Counted from the first letter of the stretch, positions 1 to 12,689 are shown. The stretch is 64,000 nucleotides of DNA from Castor canadensis (GCF_047511655.1 NC_133398.1:106966332-107030331); one strand, 5' to 3'. Translations and numbers: made by a program. Notes: generated from the letters alone by a model not told the origin.

Positions 1-735
1 AAAGCTAAACCACTAAGGCACAAAGAAAAAATGAAGACGCAGATATTTGTGAAACATAAAGTTGTCTTTCCTTGGTAGGAGTGTCTACTAAGAAAATTCA
101 ACAAAATCAAGAATAACTACATAGTGAAAGAATAGGTGATTCTAGCAAATTTGGATGGTATAATGTTGATATACCAATATCCTATCTAGTTTTTACATAA
201 CAACAATGAACAAGTGGAATATGAAATTTAGAAGATAATATCATAACTTTTAGACCCCAAATTGAATATTCAGATTAAGGCTCTCAAATTTGAATATCTG
301 TATGAAGAAACTATAAAACTATGGTAAATGAAATCACAGAACTAAATAAATAAGGAGATAGTTCATGTTCACATGAATAGGAAGACTGGATAAACTTAAG
401 ATGACAGTGCTCTCCAAATTGTCCTAGCAATTCAATGAAATCATAACAAAATTCCAGAAAATTAATTCGTACTCACTGAAAAACTTTTTGAAGTTCATAG
501 GGATATGGGAAAGACCTGGAAGAGTCAAAACTATTTTGCAGAAGAAAAAAGTTGTATAGGAGGCAAAGGGATGACATTATCTAACTTTAAGATGACTATA
601 AAGCAACAGTAATCAAGACAATGTGACCATGGAGGAAAGAATAGACAACATATAAATGGAACAGAATAGAGAGACCAGAAGACATGAAGAATCTAAAGGA
701 GGTTCAATTTCAACTTTGCAAAGGTAAGCAATTTC
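1..735 (+). mobile_element. Old L1 (LINE-1) ORF2 fragment
   Basis: A-rich sequence with the order of phrases seen in mammalian L1 ORF2 downstream of the reverse transcriptase (actctaaaattc-like, ggaacagaatagagag near 660-675). All frames are broken by stops, so it is a fossil. Recognised by eye; the subfamily is not resolved. It ends about 200 bases before the SPATA31 exon. Confidence 0.6.
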
Positions 736-955
736 CCACTTCTTTGTGCCCTAATCCCTACTGGAAACTATAGTGTGAATGCAGGGCCCAGGGCTGACCT
801 TAGGGCAGATTTAAGGTTTCAATGAGATGAGACTTTAGCTCTGGGGTATTGGAGAGAAGGACCCTCTGGTGTGAATGTGCTGGGCCGTGGAGGGACTTGG
901 GCTGCTGGTGCTCACTCTGCCCAACTGGCTAGCTTGTGCCTCCTGTCCCCTGTAG

Positions 956-3900
956 CACCCTAGGGAAACTCCATAACAAAGAAGACTTTCATCATCTATT
1001 GCCTGGACATGCCACAACTGAGGTGTTAAATCCAGAGCCTGTTATCATCCACAGGTCACCTAGGCAGAGTGTATCTCCAAACACTTTATCACCATTGTCT
1101 TCCCTGGATCCTCTGACTCAGGGCCCCTGGGCCTCTGGCCTCACCCCTATCAATAGAACATCAGAATACCAGTCTGACTTGAAAAGAATTCCAAAGAGGA
1201 CTGTCCCCTGGAGGTCCCTTCTAGGTACTTCCTGTCTGACATCTATAGTCAGGACAATCTCAGGCCTTTACTGCTGCAATTATCGAATTTCATTCCTTTC
1301 CTGCTGGTGGGCAACTGCCAAAGCCTTATTTTTCCATACCAGGGCATATGCAAAATGCCACCAAGAATGTCTGTTCCCCCATCCAGCTGAAACCTCCTCC
1401 TTGGCAGACACCACACTCTGGCACACAGAAGCTTGGGGGATCTCCTTCATGAAACCCAATATCCAAAAGGTTTTGGAGACAATAATCACCAAAAGAGTAG
1501 AATTAAGACTATTGGAGGAAAAAGGAAAAAAAGGGTCATTTTTTAAATTAATGAGTCCCAACTACTCCTTGGGTTCTCTAGGCAGGATACCGAAGTTACT
1601 GGTCAACAATGGGGACACCAGGCCAGAACCTTTCTGGATCCAAAATGGAAACCACAGAAGTTTCCCAGTTATCAGGAGGTCTCTTATACCAAGGACTTGG
1701 GGGACCTCATGCAAGAGAAATGCAGAGAATGTTTCTGGGGTCTGCCCTCTCTGCACAGTGAGTCCCTGGTGGCTACTGCCTGGGTCCACAGGAGGTCTTC
1801 TGCCCTTCCTGAAGCTATTTCATTCAACAAAAATTTTAACTGCTTCCCAGTGCTAATTCAGGCTGATAGACCTCCACAGCTTTTCCAGGCTGAGCAACTA
1901 CCCCAGGAAGTGGTCCAACCCAAACTTTGGACACAAACCATGTCACTAGGAATAGATCAGGTCCATACCCAGGCCACCCTCCCATGTTCTTTCCCAAATC
2001 AACCACCTTCTACTCCATCCCAGATTAGCTCCTGTACTGTAATTTGCTCTACATCCCAGCACAAGGCACAGTCATTCATCCCAAATAAACACCAGAATCT
2101 GGAATGGCCTGGGCAGAAGAAACTAAAATGGAAAAGGGTTTTAGCCTCTAAGCTACAAAAATCTCAGGAACCATTAGTCAACCCAATCTCAAACTTCCCC
2201 CACAAAAGTCAGGTCAACCAGATCACTAAGTCACCCTCCATCCTTCCTGGGGATTCTCACAGCCCCAAACTCCAGGACAACAAGGAAGAACAACAGATTC
2301 AAGACAGACTCATTAGAAATGAGCAGCAACACTGCCCTCCTATTAGATTCCCAGCATCCCAGGAGCTGATGCAGCCTAAGGACAAATTCTCAGGGAAATG
2401 TCAGTACCAGATAAAAGAAACGTATGGATCTTCCCAGCCCACACACCCATCTATCCTCACTTGTGAAGGGAGCAAGGGTGTACAGAAGGTTACATCCACA
2501 TGCTCTGGAAGAACCTCTAAGAAAGGTCTAGCAATGATCCAACGAGATGATCCATGCGAGGGTCTAAAGGAAGACCTGAGGAGGGATCCAGAAGGTCTAT
2601 ACTTGAGTTCAGAAAGCCCATCACCTGTATGTCTGAAGGAAAATTCAGAAAACTACTTGGTGAGGTCCAGTAAGTGTTTCTCTGGAACTCATTTATCAAC
2701 AAACCCAGACAGGGTACATCTGGCAAAAACACTGCAAGTCCACCTGAGCAGAAAGGTGGAGCTAATGAAAGAAGGCACAATCCCTCTGTGTGTGCGTCGA
2801 TCCTGGCTTGCTGCCACCCATGCCTCCCCCAAGTCCAACATCCAAGCAAAACCCATAAAAAAAGTACCGCTTAAGGGTCGTCCATTCAGGGTGAACACCT
2901 CCCAGGAGCTTTCCTTTCTTGATCCCAAAAGTCACCTGATGTTAGAAACACATATCGTAAGGTATCGGGTGAGGCACAGATGGGATCCACACATGAAGGC
3001 CCTTGAACAAATGAATGTGAACTTGAGTGAGGCTCCAGCCTCACCCCTTCCACAGCCTGCCATTTCCTCTTCAGCTGACTCTATTACAAAGGTTACCAAT
3101 TTCACAGAAGAAGTTCCTCAGATATGTTCAGGAGAAAAGGTGGTAAGAAGAATGTCAGTAGCTACTCTGCAGAGTACTTTTACTGCCCACTCAGCAGCAG
3201 ATTTGCAGTGGGCACAGAAAGAGACATCATTTAGTGATAGACATGTGCCCACAGAAGCCCATCCTTCTGGGCAGAAGGACAGCATACCCTTTCAGTCTAG
3301 CACCTACAACCTCCTGATAAGAGCTCAGAACACTGTTTTGGGGGCTGGGAGAGGCAATCTTGAGCTAAGTCTAAGCCCAGCAGTGTTCAAGCATGAACAA
3401 CAGGATGAAAATGCAGGTGTGGTCTTAGGAGACCCTAATCTGAGCAAGACATTGCTGGAGATCAATGTAGGGTCCCAACCATCAATGGCCAAAGAGACCA
3501 AGGAGACAGTGGAGGAAGGGAAGGAGATATCCCCTGCAGGTGATGTGTCCATGGCAGCCAGCATGCTGGTAAGCCCCCAAATCATCAATGTCAATCTGAA
3601 CAGTTCAGAGTCTCCAGGAACTAGTAAAAGTCCCTCCCCTTCTAGAATTTCTATTTCACAGGACTCAGAAGATGCAGGCCTAAAAGCACAAGTGGTTAGT
3701 GAGATTGAGTTCATAGTGGGGATTGAGTCAGAGAAGCAGACTCATGGTCCAACTTCTGGCATCCATCAAGACTGCCACACAAATATGCTCTCTACAACAC
3801 CTAGCCCACCTTCTCAGGCCTCTCTGAACAGCAGCCAGAGCATGGCCAGCAGCAATGAGACTACTTCCCAGGGTCAATGTAATCTCTTCATGGAGGGGGG

Positions 3901-4624
3901 TTACATGAAGGTCCAGCAGGAACCCAGGGTCACCAGAGTTAAGATCTCAGACAGAAATCACACCAAGATGTTTGGCCACCCTGATGAAAGAGATAACTGT
4001 GGGAGGCCCAGACAAGGACAAGAAGAAAGGATTGCAGGGATGAGGCTGACTCAAGCCTGCAGGGTGAGCCTATCTGCTAAGATCAGGAAAATGGGAACAA
4101 CTGAGAGCAAGTCTTCCTCCTGCCCACCAGTGAAGGGACAGGTTTCTCCAGAAAGCCCTCTCAGGAAAAGAATACAGAACTTTCTGCAGTATCTTAATTC
4201 CATTGCAAAAAGCAAAGGGCAGGAAAACTCCCTCCCTAAAGTCGAGATGCCATCAGCCACTACCCACAGTCAAGGGTCAGTCACAAGCAGACACATGAAG
4301 GTCACCGTAGCAGCTAAAGCCCATGGGCTCACGAAGGTTGTTGCACAGATTGCAGAAGACAAGCTGGGACTGCAGCATAGAAGTGTCCCATCAGAGATGT
4401 GCTGGCATAAAGAGGAAGCCCAAGCCCTGCTGGGCAGACATTACTGCCCCAGGGGATCCTCCGACCAAAAGCCAAATCGAGTGATGAGAAATACTTGTGT
4501 TTGTCAACAGGACAGTCACAAAGGCCACAGTCACCCAACCAAGAACAGGTGGACCAGAGGTGGATGCAAATCAGGCCATGCCGCCCAGGGATCCTGTGTC
4601 CCCAGCCAGTCCAGGCCAACATAG
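956..4624 (+). CDS. SPATA31: SPATA31-family large coding exon (one frameshift)
   Basis: SPATA31 proteins are testis-expressed, mostly disordered proteins needed for spermatogenesis in mouse; in the human and mouse genes nearly all the protein comes from one large last exon. Here a polypyrimidine tract and CAG-like acceptor (TCCCCTGTAG, ending at 955) open a frame that reads GKLHNKEDFHHLLP and later QKVLETIITKRVEL and GSFFKLMSPNYSLGSLG, all typical of the N-terminal third. Around 1642-1650 the homology moves by one base into a second frame, which reads FWGLPSLHSESLVATAW and LCVRRSWLAATHASPKSN and stays open for about 975 codons to TAG/TAG-type termination at 4624. If the first frame is followed it ends at 1856. 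The N-terminal exons (signal-anchor part) are not in the window or not recognisable. The C-terminus seems about 60 residues shorter than human paralogues. The open second frame argues for a recent mutation or an assembly error rather than an old pseudogene. Confidence 0.85.
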
Positions 4625-4813
4625 GCCAGGTTGAGCAGGTGCCTCAGGCCATCTTCACCATTATCTAATACGGTGTCTTCAAAAAGGTGTTCTGCCTGGT
4701 GAACAGATCATGTATCTCACAACTTTCCTGATGAGTAAAGGTTTTCTTCTTGTTTCATATGAATAGGTCTTCCATGTGCTCATGGCATCTAATCAAGAAA
4801 TGTATTGCTTCAC

Positions 4814-4819
4814 AATAAA
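4814..4819 (+). terminator. Candidate polyadenylation signal for SPATA31
   Basis: A canonical AATAAA lies 190 bases past the stop codon, a sensible 3'UTR length for this family, with TG-rich sequence following (gcttctctctgtgcc). Use is inferred from position only. Confidence 0.5.
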
Positions 4820-4829
4820 TTATGATTAA

Positions 4830-5485
4830 TCACAACAGAGGGATGAGCTTCTCTCTGTGCCATGCTGGGTGTAGGGAATTGTCAGCATCTGGTCCTCCTC
4901 AGAGCAGCTTCTAGGAGGAATCAGGCACACAGGGAGTGGACAGTGGCATTGAGGACTCACCCTCACCCCAAATTTCCTCAATGTATCTTAAGTGTGCTTC
5001 ATCCAGGCACTATGGAAACACTGTAGGCACTCTATGAAGTCTTCAAGATATTTCAGGATGAGAGCTGCAAGAGGGAGCATAAATAGGAGGATCATGGTCT
5101 GAGATTGTGGCATAAAAGTAAGATCCTCCTTGAAATGTAACTAAAGAAAAAGGATTAGGGGAATGCTTAGAAAGTGCCCAGAGTTCAAAGCCCAGTAATA
5201 ACAAACACATTAAAAAAATAAACAAGAAAAAGAAAAGAGACAAAGTTTAGTTCAGGGGAAAAACACTTTTTATGAATAATCAGTTATTTTACAGCTCTAA
5301 CTTTAGCAGTATAATTGACTCCCATGGTCACTTTTGAGAAAGGTATGATCACAAGTTGGCACATCCTGCATGGCCTTGGAACAGGAGAATCTCAATGTCT
5401 CTGCAGGAGACAATACTGCTCAAGCACCATGCAGCTTCTAGCTGACACAGATCCACACAGCTGAAGGTTAAGGTGTCTCCAACAC
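4830..5485. other. Intergenic, nothing recognised
   Basis: No ORF of note, no clear repeat family and no RNA gene could be seen downstream of the SPATA31 exon. Short minus-strand ORFs here have no family resemblance. Confidence 0.5.
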
Positions 5486-5489
5486 CTCA

Positions 5490-6125
5490 CCTCATGCTGA
5501 GGTGTACTACCAAAAGCAACCTGTATGTTGAATGTAATCCCCAACAAAATACCACTGATACTCTTCACAGAGAGAGAAAAGTCAATCCTAAAGTTCATAC
5601 AGAAGCACAAAATGCCTCATAAGCCCATCAACTACATACACATACATATATAAACATACATACACATGCATACATATTTTTAAGCCATAATGAAGTATGA
5701 AATTATGTTTGCAAGTAAATATATGGAACTGAGTATCATCATCTTACGTGAAGTAAGCCAAGCTCAGAATGAAAAATGTCATACAATTTCTGTTATGTAG
5801 AAAGGAGAGATCCAAAAGACAAATGCATACTCAAATATTAAATATGATCATGTATACATATATGACAATATATACATGTATATACAATGTCTTTCTTTCT
5901 CTCTCTACATATACACACACACATGATCTACATGAAGAAAACTATAAAACTCTAATGCAATAAATCAAAGTTATAAGTGAAAAAATAGTCCATATACATG
6001 GATAGGAAGATTCAGTATCATTACAATGTTCACCACAATTTGATGAGTATATTTGATGTAACTCCAATCAAAGTTCCAGCAAAACATTTTGTGTAAAGTT
6101 GAGATGGAAAGCAAAAAGATCCACA
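5490..6125 (+). mobile_element. L1 fragments, plus strand
   Basis: Two blocks resemble old L1 ORF2 sequence (aatccccaacaaaatacca near 5537; ataggaagattcagtatcat near 6002). They are separated by AT-rich simple sequence with ATAC/TACA tracts at 5635-5680 and 5850-5930. No open frame. Confidence 0.5.
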
Positions 6126-6140
6126 CTAGTCAACACAATA

Positions 6141-6255
6141 CAGAAGGAGGAGGAGAAGGAGGAGGAGGAAGAGGGAGGGGGAAGAAAAGGAGGCAGAAGA
6201 AGAGAAGGAAGAGAAAGAGAAGAAGGAGGAGGAAGAAAAGGAGGAGGAGAATAAC
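6141..6255 (+). repeat. Purine-rich GGA/GAA microsatellite
   Basis: Imperfect AGGAGG/AAGAAG tract of about 115 bases, purines only on the + strand. The Lys/Arg/Gly-rich ORFs through it are low-complexity artefacts. Confidence 0.9.
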
Positions 6256-6378
6256 AAAGTTAAAAACCTAATGATATCTGACCTGAAGACTTACTACAAG
6301 CTAGTGCGGTATTGGTGAAGAATCGGTGATCAGTGGGAGACTGTATGAAAATAATCCAATTTTAAAATGGGCAGAAGA

Positions 6379-6468
6379 GGGCTGGCAGAGTGGCTCAAGC
6401 AGTAAGAGCTCCTGCCTAGCAAGCCAGAGGCCCTGAGGTCAAATCCCAGTGCTACCACAAAAAAAAGC
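6379..6468 (+). mobile_element. tRNA-like SINE monomer
   Basis: Contains the A-box-like GAGTGGCTCAAGCAGTAAGAG, the core CTGCCTAGCAAGCC and the B-box-like GAGGTCAAATCCCAGTGCTA, then an A-rich tail. This is the same unit that recurs throughout the window. Confidence 0.85.
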
Positions 6469-6469
6469 C

Positions 6470-6920
6470 ACAAAGAAAAATGGGCAAAAGATCTGCTCAG
6501 ATCCCTCACTGAAAATGAGATACATAGGCCAAATAAATATATGAAAAGCTGTTCAAGACCATGTGACATTAGAGAAATGCAAATTGAAATGACAGAGGGA
6601 TACCATTACACACCTATTAAAATGATTAAAATCCAAAACACTAAGCCAAGGAGATGTGGAGCAACAGGAATTCTTAACATTGACCTTGGGCATGATGTAT
6701 GATACTGCCACTTAGGAAGACAATTTGACAGTTCTTATAAAAAAAACCTACACATACTCTTAGCGTACAAATTGTGAATCACTCTCCCAAGTGTTTAACC
6801 AAATGAGTGAGAATTTTTGTTCATCCCAAAACCTGCAAATGTTTATACCAGCTTTATAGATGAAACTTGGAGGCAACCAAAACATCCTTTAGTAAGATAA
6901 CACATAATGTTAAAAGGATC
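6470..6920 (+). mobile_element. L1 3' ORF2 fragment
   Basis: Reads like degraded L1 (gagaaatgcaaattgaaatgac near 6571, then taccattacacacctattaaaatg), the region near the ORF2 C-terminus. Frames are broken. Confidence 0.6.
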
Positions 6921-7039
6921 AGCTGCCTGGGAAGACACAGTGATCCTAGGTGGATATAAACTACTCTACTGAGTTTTAAAACTAACAGGGCTAAACGAAT
7001 GTTGAGAGAGTTTTCTGGATTTCTTTCTGTTATTGACTT

Positions 7040-7605
7040 TAGTTCATGGCATTATTGATACAGGCCCACACCCAAACTCCTGGGTTTCATATGGCAGCCA
7101 CTCTCCCCAACACAGCAAATAAAGATTCGAGTGCTGGTAGTGGTCAAAGAAGGGAGCTTTAACTGACAAAGCATGAAAAAGGCAAGATGTGCATTTCAAC
7201 CCATCTAGCCATACAGACATTTGTTTTAAGTTTAAATAGAGGAGGAAGAATTAGGTATGGGGAAAGGCACGCATAATTATCAAGCAGTCCAGTGTTTTCT
7301 GGTGATGATGGGTGGCAGCCACAGGGGTCCAGTAGTCACTGTCTTGTTATAATAAGTGTCATAGTTACCTGGAGGTGGGGGGGTGGCTCTGTCTCCTGCA
7401 ACAGGTTGTCTATCCATTGGTCCTGTCCTTCCAGGATTCCAAGATGGCAAGAGAGAATGGCTCAGAGCAAAGGACATAGATACAAAATGGAGGCTGGGAC
7501 TGCAAGCTATTATCCTGGTTTTAGTTAATTCATGGGCCCAAGTAAGAAGTCTGGGCGTTTCAGCAAAAGCAGCTTTTAAGAACCTATTACAAATCTGTTG
7601 AGGTT
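7040..7605 (-). mobile_element. Solitary LTR, copy 1 of a pair
   Basis: About 560 bases closely resemble 26990-27605: shared phrases include CCCAAACTCCT, AATGGCT(C/T)AGAGCAAAG, ATACAAAATGGAGGC and TTTTAGTTAATTCAT. On the minus strand the order is CTCCATTTTGTAT, an internal body, then a TTTATT-type AATAAA region, as in a retroviral LTR. No coding remnant is attached. The ERV class is not resolved. Confidence 0.6.
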
Positions 7606-7959
7606 CTCCTTCTGGCCCAGAATTTTGTATGCTGTTTATCTCGCTTAATATGGTATAAAAACTTGAAAAGGTATTATTATGCTTATACTGGGTAGAGAGA
7701 TACAGATAGAATAGATACAGATACATAGATATAGACGTGCCTGTTAGAATCAGGCAACAGGGAAATTGTATTTGTTATTTTTAATGAATAATTAAAAGAG
7801 CCAGACTCAGACATTACAACCAGGAAGTAAAAACTGAAAAAAAATCAGAGCAATGAGTCACATCCTTAGAGATACAAAATTACAAGACAAGGGAGACATG
7901 CAGGGGCTTAGCTGCATCTTCCTTCCCCTTTGAGATGTAATGGGATAGCATCAGGAAAT

Positions 7960-8615
7960 TAGAAGGCACATGGCAAAGAAGAGTCCTAAAACCTACCTAC
8001 TATTTCTGAGTTTTGGGGAAGGCATGTTTTGGAATAATAAAGCACCCATATTAACCAACCAGTACCACTGTCTAAAGGTTAGGGCTACTAGACACCATCG
8101 TTGGGTCTGGGAACCTAAGGGACAGATGGGTGAGTCAGTCAGTATCTTATCTCCCATGGAGAGCACTAGGAGCCCTGCACCCTGAAGAGGAGTTATAAAT
8201 CTGCATTTCTGCTCCCTGAGGAGGAGATACATGGTCCATAAATCTGCCACAGGGCTGGTAAGACAGATACTCTTCAGATGGTTTCCCCCCAATAAGGGGT
8301 AAACAGATTGGCTCACTGCGAAGAGTATGAGCGCAAATCCACGCCCAATGGAAAGAACCCACCTAACCACTGCACTGACCCAGGGTTAAAGCATCCATAA
8401 AAAGCCCCAGCCTTCACCTCAGCAAGGAGCCACCAGTTTCCAGGCTCCGCTGCACTCGTCTACCTTCAGTTCTTTCTTTCTCTAAAAAATCCTACTTTCT
8501 GTGCTGACCTTGTTGTCTCACGAGTCAATCCTCTGCCTCTTGAGCCAATTCTTTGACCCATGAAGGCCAGAACTCTCAACACTGCCCCACCAACGCCATG
8601 ATCACAAGTTTCTCC
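7960..8615 (+). mobile_element. ERV1-type LTR-like sequence
   Basis: Shows CCCAATGG (8343-8350), a CATAAAAAG TATA-like box (8395-8403), then a CT-rich leader with CAGTTCTTTCTTTCTC and a trailing TCTCACGAGTC. This is the promoter-to-R-region layout of gammaretrovirus-like LTRs. Boundaries are approximate; no internal genes are visible beside it. Confidence 0.45.
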
Positions 8616-8619
8616 CAGC

Positions 8620-9605
8620 TCAGAAACACCATTTTGAATCTTTCCTCCCACTTCTTGCATGGTAAGCAGGAAATTTTTCACCCTTCTCCCCACCCCCATT
8701 TTCTCCTTACTTTACAGTTACATTAGAATAAATCCTAGCTAAAATGTCCACCTTGTAAGACTCTCCTTGTTGTAAGACATCCTGAAATGCTTTTCATGTG
8801 TGGATCTCAAGCGCCTGTGATTTTGTGCAGAAACTTGGACACTAGGAAATCTCTTCATCCCTCTCCTGGCAACAAGATGATGGTGTGGTATCCACTACAT
8901 CCCATAACTTAGTGGGGAGAGTCATTGAAGTCCCTGGCCATACTCTCTATTGACATGCTTTTCTTCATTTTTTTCTTTCTTTTGTTTTTCTTCACATCTA
9001 TCAGTTTGTCCACCACTTATGTATGCTACTTACCAGAATACTGACGTGAGTCTTTTCCTTCTCCCTTCCTAACATTTCTCTAAATGCCCCATGAGAATCT
9101 CAACCTTCCTCCTTTCCTTTATTCCATTTCTAAGATTTAAAAAATAAAAGCCTCAATTATGACTTTTCAGTATTCATGGTCATTCAGATAATGTATGTTT
9201 ATCAAGTTAAAAGAAATAAACTTGTGATGCATTGTAAAGGTAAGACCCCATGCAGAATTTGAACACAAGCTTCTGGAACTATGGTCATTTATTTAGAATA
9301 TGAAGAATGAGAAGAACTACTGGCCATGTTTGCATTGCAAAGCAGCACCAAATCTCACTGAATTAACATTGTAAAGGTCTGTTTTCCACTCAAAATCTTT
9401 TAGGGAGTAGGAAAGTGCACTACCTTGTATGCTATATGGGCATTTAAGTTGACAACAGAAGCTTTCTGTAGGGCAGAGTTTGGTAGCAGCCTTCTGGATG
9501 CTAGGATTGTGGCCATTATCTTTCTTTCTGCCATATTGTTTCTTGTACTGATTTTCAATACATACTTGATCTATACTAAAGTACACGGGATGACAAGTGA
9601 AAATA
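8620..9605. other. Intergenic, nothing recognised
   Basis: AT-rich, T/C-rich in places (8960-9120). No gene, RNA or repeat family was recognised; the ORFs at 9317-9616 have no homology I can name. Confidence 0.5.
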
Positions 9606-9611
9606 CATTCC

Positions 9612-9702
9612 AATGAGGCTGACGGGGTGGCTCAACTTGGCAGAGCGCCTGCCTAGAGTGCCTGAGACCCCAAGTACAAACACCAGTATCGCCAAAAAAT
9701 TA
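9612..9702 (+). mobile_element. tRNA-like SINE monomer
   Basis: GGGGTGGCTCAACTTGGCAG, GCCTGCCTAG and ACAAACACCAGTATCGCCA followed by an A-run. A moderately diverged copy of the common SINE. Confidence 0.8.
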
Positions 9703-9719
9703 AGAAAGTGTATATGCAA

Positions 9720-10375
9720 CTATGTGTGTGCTTATGTGTGTACATATATAATTCTATGTATAGTTACATATAGTTATATACAAGTTTTAAATGTCAACAA
9801 AATTCCTGAACATACATTTTTACTCTACAGTATTAAATCACCATTTTTGCTAAAGTTCTGTTAGAAGATTGTTTTTGGTCATTTTATTCACTTTCTTTCC
9901 AGGAATTAATGAAGAAATGGGAGCGATGCCCGGGAGGACACAAACACACAGTCAGCAGGAGAGCGACTAACTGCCCTGCTGGACCTGCCTCATTGTCAAG
10001 GGACATAGCCGCCCTGGAGTTTGTTTACTCAAGGGGTTAACAAACTATTACTTCTAAGTAATAGTAAGAAAGCATGGAAATAATAACACACATACATAAG
10101 TAGGATCTAATTAATAAAACCCATTCATGTAAACAATGTCCCATTGGGACACATTAAATCATTTAGGTCTCTTAATTTTTCTAATCAGAGATTATACAAC
10201 TGTTGACTGGTAGGAAAAAAATACACCTAAACATAGATCACCAAATAAAAGGAGGAAAAATAAAGTGTACTACCGCCACAAAACCTATACTCTTATCAAG
10301 TGAAATTTGCAAGGTGAAATCAAACATGTTACACGGTCGGTTGTAGTAAGCCTGGGAAATAGTAAAGTGATTAAT
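9720..10375. other. Intergenic; short TG/TA-rich tract
   Basis: A TGTGTG/TATA-rich stretch at 9721-9780 follows the SINE tail. The rest to about 10375 shows no recognisable element. Confidence 0.45.
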
Positions 10376-10379
10376 TCAC

Positions 10380-10438
10380 TACCTCCACCCGCCCAAGCAG
10401 CTGGGATTGCAGGTACGCACTACCGTCCCTAGTCCTTG
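10380..10438 (-). mobile_element. B1/Alu-like SINE fragment, minus strand
   Basis: CAAGCAGCTGGGATTGCAGG followed by TACGCACTACC is the reverse complement of the 5' end of a B1/Alu-like unit (GGTAGTGCGTACCTGCAATCC). Confidence 0.6.
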
Positions 10439-10899
10439 GCAGAACTATTGTTAAATAATTCTGCCATTATAAAATTAATGCTAGTTTATACACTTTCTGT
10501 ATCACTAATATGTGGATGAGTCTCAGTCTAGATTGACCTTATTTTTCCCCCTTTACCCAGTAATCTAAAGACTTAATTCATTCAACACATAAGAGTTATT
10601 TTTCCTATTACTCTGGATGACCCAGTTCAGCACTTGTAGTGAGAGATGGAATATTTACTTATACATCCACAGAAGCAGGAACTGATTTCTGCCTCTTTAT
10701 TTTGTGGTTTTAGTGCCAACATATTAGTAACCTTTTGCTAGTTTCTGACATATGGGATGCACTCTGGTATATCTAAGAAGTGGTTATTTCTCTTTATTTT
10801 AATAAAATAGGAATTCAATTCATGTCAGTAGGAAAGATGCAGTTGGTGTTAGCTCCTTGGTTCTGTGGCTTTTTGTTTGGCACTAAATTTAGAAAAATT

Positions 10900-11022
10900 T
10901 TTTTGTGTGTGGTGGGGGACGAGAAAGGGTCTTGCTATGCATCCCAGACTGGCCCCAAACTCATGATTCTCCTGCCTCAGTCTTCTGAGTGCTGGGTTTA
11001 GAGATATGAGCTAACCCACACA
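10900..11022 (-). mobile_element. B1/Alu-like SINE, minus strand
   Basis: Reads AGGGTCTTGCTATGCATCCC, CTCCTGCCTCAG and GAGTGCTGGG, the inverted 7SL-derived consensus. The 73-residue ORF at 10780-11001 is produced by it. Confidence 0.8.
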
Positions 11023-11029
11023 GTTTACT

Positions 11030-11525
11030 GCATTTCTTTTTCACATTCTGGGGGAATTTAGTCCCCACAAAAGGTACATGACTGACAACCCTGACGATAG
11101 GTGGAGTCTATTGACTCACAGAATGAGATGGATTAGTAATAACGGGGGCCTCTCCAGGAAAGAGTGTCTTAATGAACTGCATCCACTGCCCACACACCCT
11201 CTACACAGCCCTCTTGCTATCAGCCGTCTTCAAAGGTTGGAAGATGAAAAGACAAAGACATCTCTGATGTCATTTCTCTCTTTCAACCAATTTTGACATA
11301 TGTAAACACTCATCACTCATGCAGTGAAGGTCTTTGTAAAATGTGAAGGAAGCTTGAATTCCTATTCAGAGAAAACAGAAAAGGGATGCAAAGGAATAGA
11401 AGCCAGACAAGGCTCCAGGGTGACTGGGTCTTTTAGGTCAAATGTGTAAGAATCAGTCTTTTCGGCCCAAAGATTTAATCAGTAACCAATACTGTTATAA
11501 CTGTTATAACTGCTTAACCCAATAA
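11030..11525. other. Intergenic, nothing recognised
   Basis: No gene or clear repeat. A short direct repeat of CTGTTATAA occurs at about 11492-11511. Confidence 0.4.
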
Positions 11526-11529
11526 AAAT

Positions 11530-11880
11530 TTCTATTAAGAGCACAGGGCTGTTTTCCCTAGCTGGGAAAGTTCCCGTTTCTACTAGATGCCTTGTTCCAG
11601 AGTGGATAACCTAAAAGAGTTATGGCTTCCCAGAATTTTTAAACTTCTTTGTCTCCAAAGGCCGTTTCCCCAACCTGTCCCCACCGCAACTGGCCAACCA
11701 CACAAACTGTGAACCTGAAACCTGCCCAATCCAGGCAAGAGGCATCATTGCCTTAGAGACTTCCCACCCTGGGTGATTACTTCCCAGAGTCTTTGTGGCA
11801 CACCCTTCTGCAGAAGTAAATCTTGCTTGCCCAGTGACCTCTGAGTTGTGTCATCTCTCCTGTTGACACCCCACTTTCTT
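11530..11880 (+). mobile_element. Possible ERV LTR
   Basis: The end resembles the R/U5 of type-I ERV LTRs (CTTCTGCAGAAGTAAATCTTG then TCTGAGTTGTGTCATCTCTC), with a weak AGTAAAT in place of AATAAA. Preceded by a pyrimidine-rich body with AACTGGCC. Class and edges are uncertain. Confidence 0.4.
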
Positions 11881-11884
11881 AAAG

Positions 11885-12420
11885 ATATTGCTAACACTGT
11901 GCTGGTCACACTCTTAGTATATTCTCCCACAGGGAGCGGACACCATTGCTACAATAAAATAAGAAACTTAATTTCCCAAAGTGTCACTGACACTGCCCAA
12001 TTTTGGTTGACGGTTTCTGAAGTCAAAACTGGATTCTGGGCAATGAAAAATATAATGTTAAGCCATAAAGTAGGCCAAAAAGCAGAACTTTTTAGGAGAA
12101 AAAAAGGATAATTATAGAGATAACCTTGAATGAAAAAATCACCCTGAATTCTTGACTCATTTATTTCAATTTTCATAAAGAATTGAGATAATATCAGCAG
12201 AAAGCTATTGTGAAAGGTGACACTACAAATTAAACATAAAATTTAAATTCAGCAAGTTCATCAATACATATCTACAGAGTATGTGGAAGAAATATATACA
12301 CTTTAAAGAATAAAATTTAATTTTGAAAATGAAAAGACTCTCACCTAAACAGGACATACTTAGAACTATGTGATCATCCCCCACTGGATATGGTTGGTTA
12401 TGGCACCAATGTCACAAAAA
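11885..12420. other. Intergenic AT-rich sequence
   Basis: No gene or repeat recognised. The 75- and 87-residue ORFs on opposite strands overlap each other and have no known motif. Confidence 0.4.
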
Positions 12421-12689
12421 TTTACACAACCCAAACTAAATTTTCCCTCACCTCTTCTTTCTCCTCTATCCAGCTTCATATGTTTAAAACCCCCATGCAG
12501 CCTCTGACCTTCTCCTTTCTCTTCCACTGCTCTTGTCTTCTATCTCTCACATTCATTCCAACCTACACATTTCTAATTTAAATCATCAACTACCTCTCTC
12601 CTGGCCAAAGGTTTTCTGATTTGCAGTCTCACAACACATCAATCATTTTTAGACATGGCTGTTAAGGCCTGTGGTTCTTGAACCATAGT

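Noticed and set aside
2517..2928. Minus and alternate-frame ORFs inside the SPATA31 exon
   Set aside because: The plus frame has clear SPATA31 similarity; the others are shadows.
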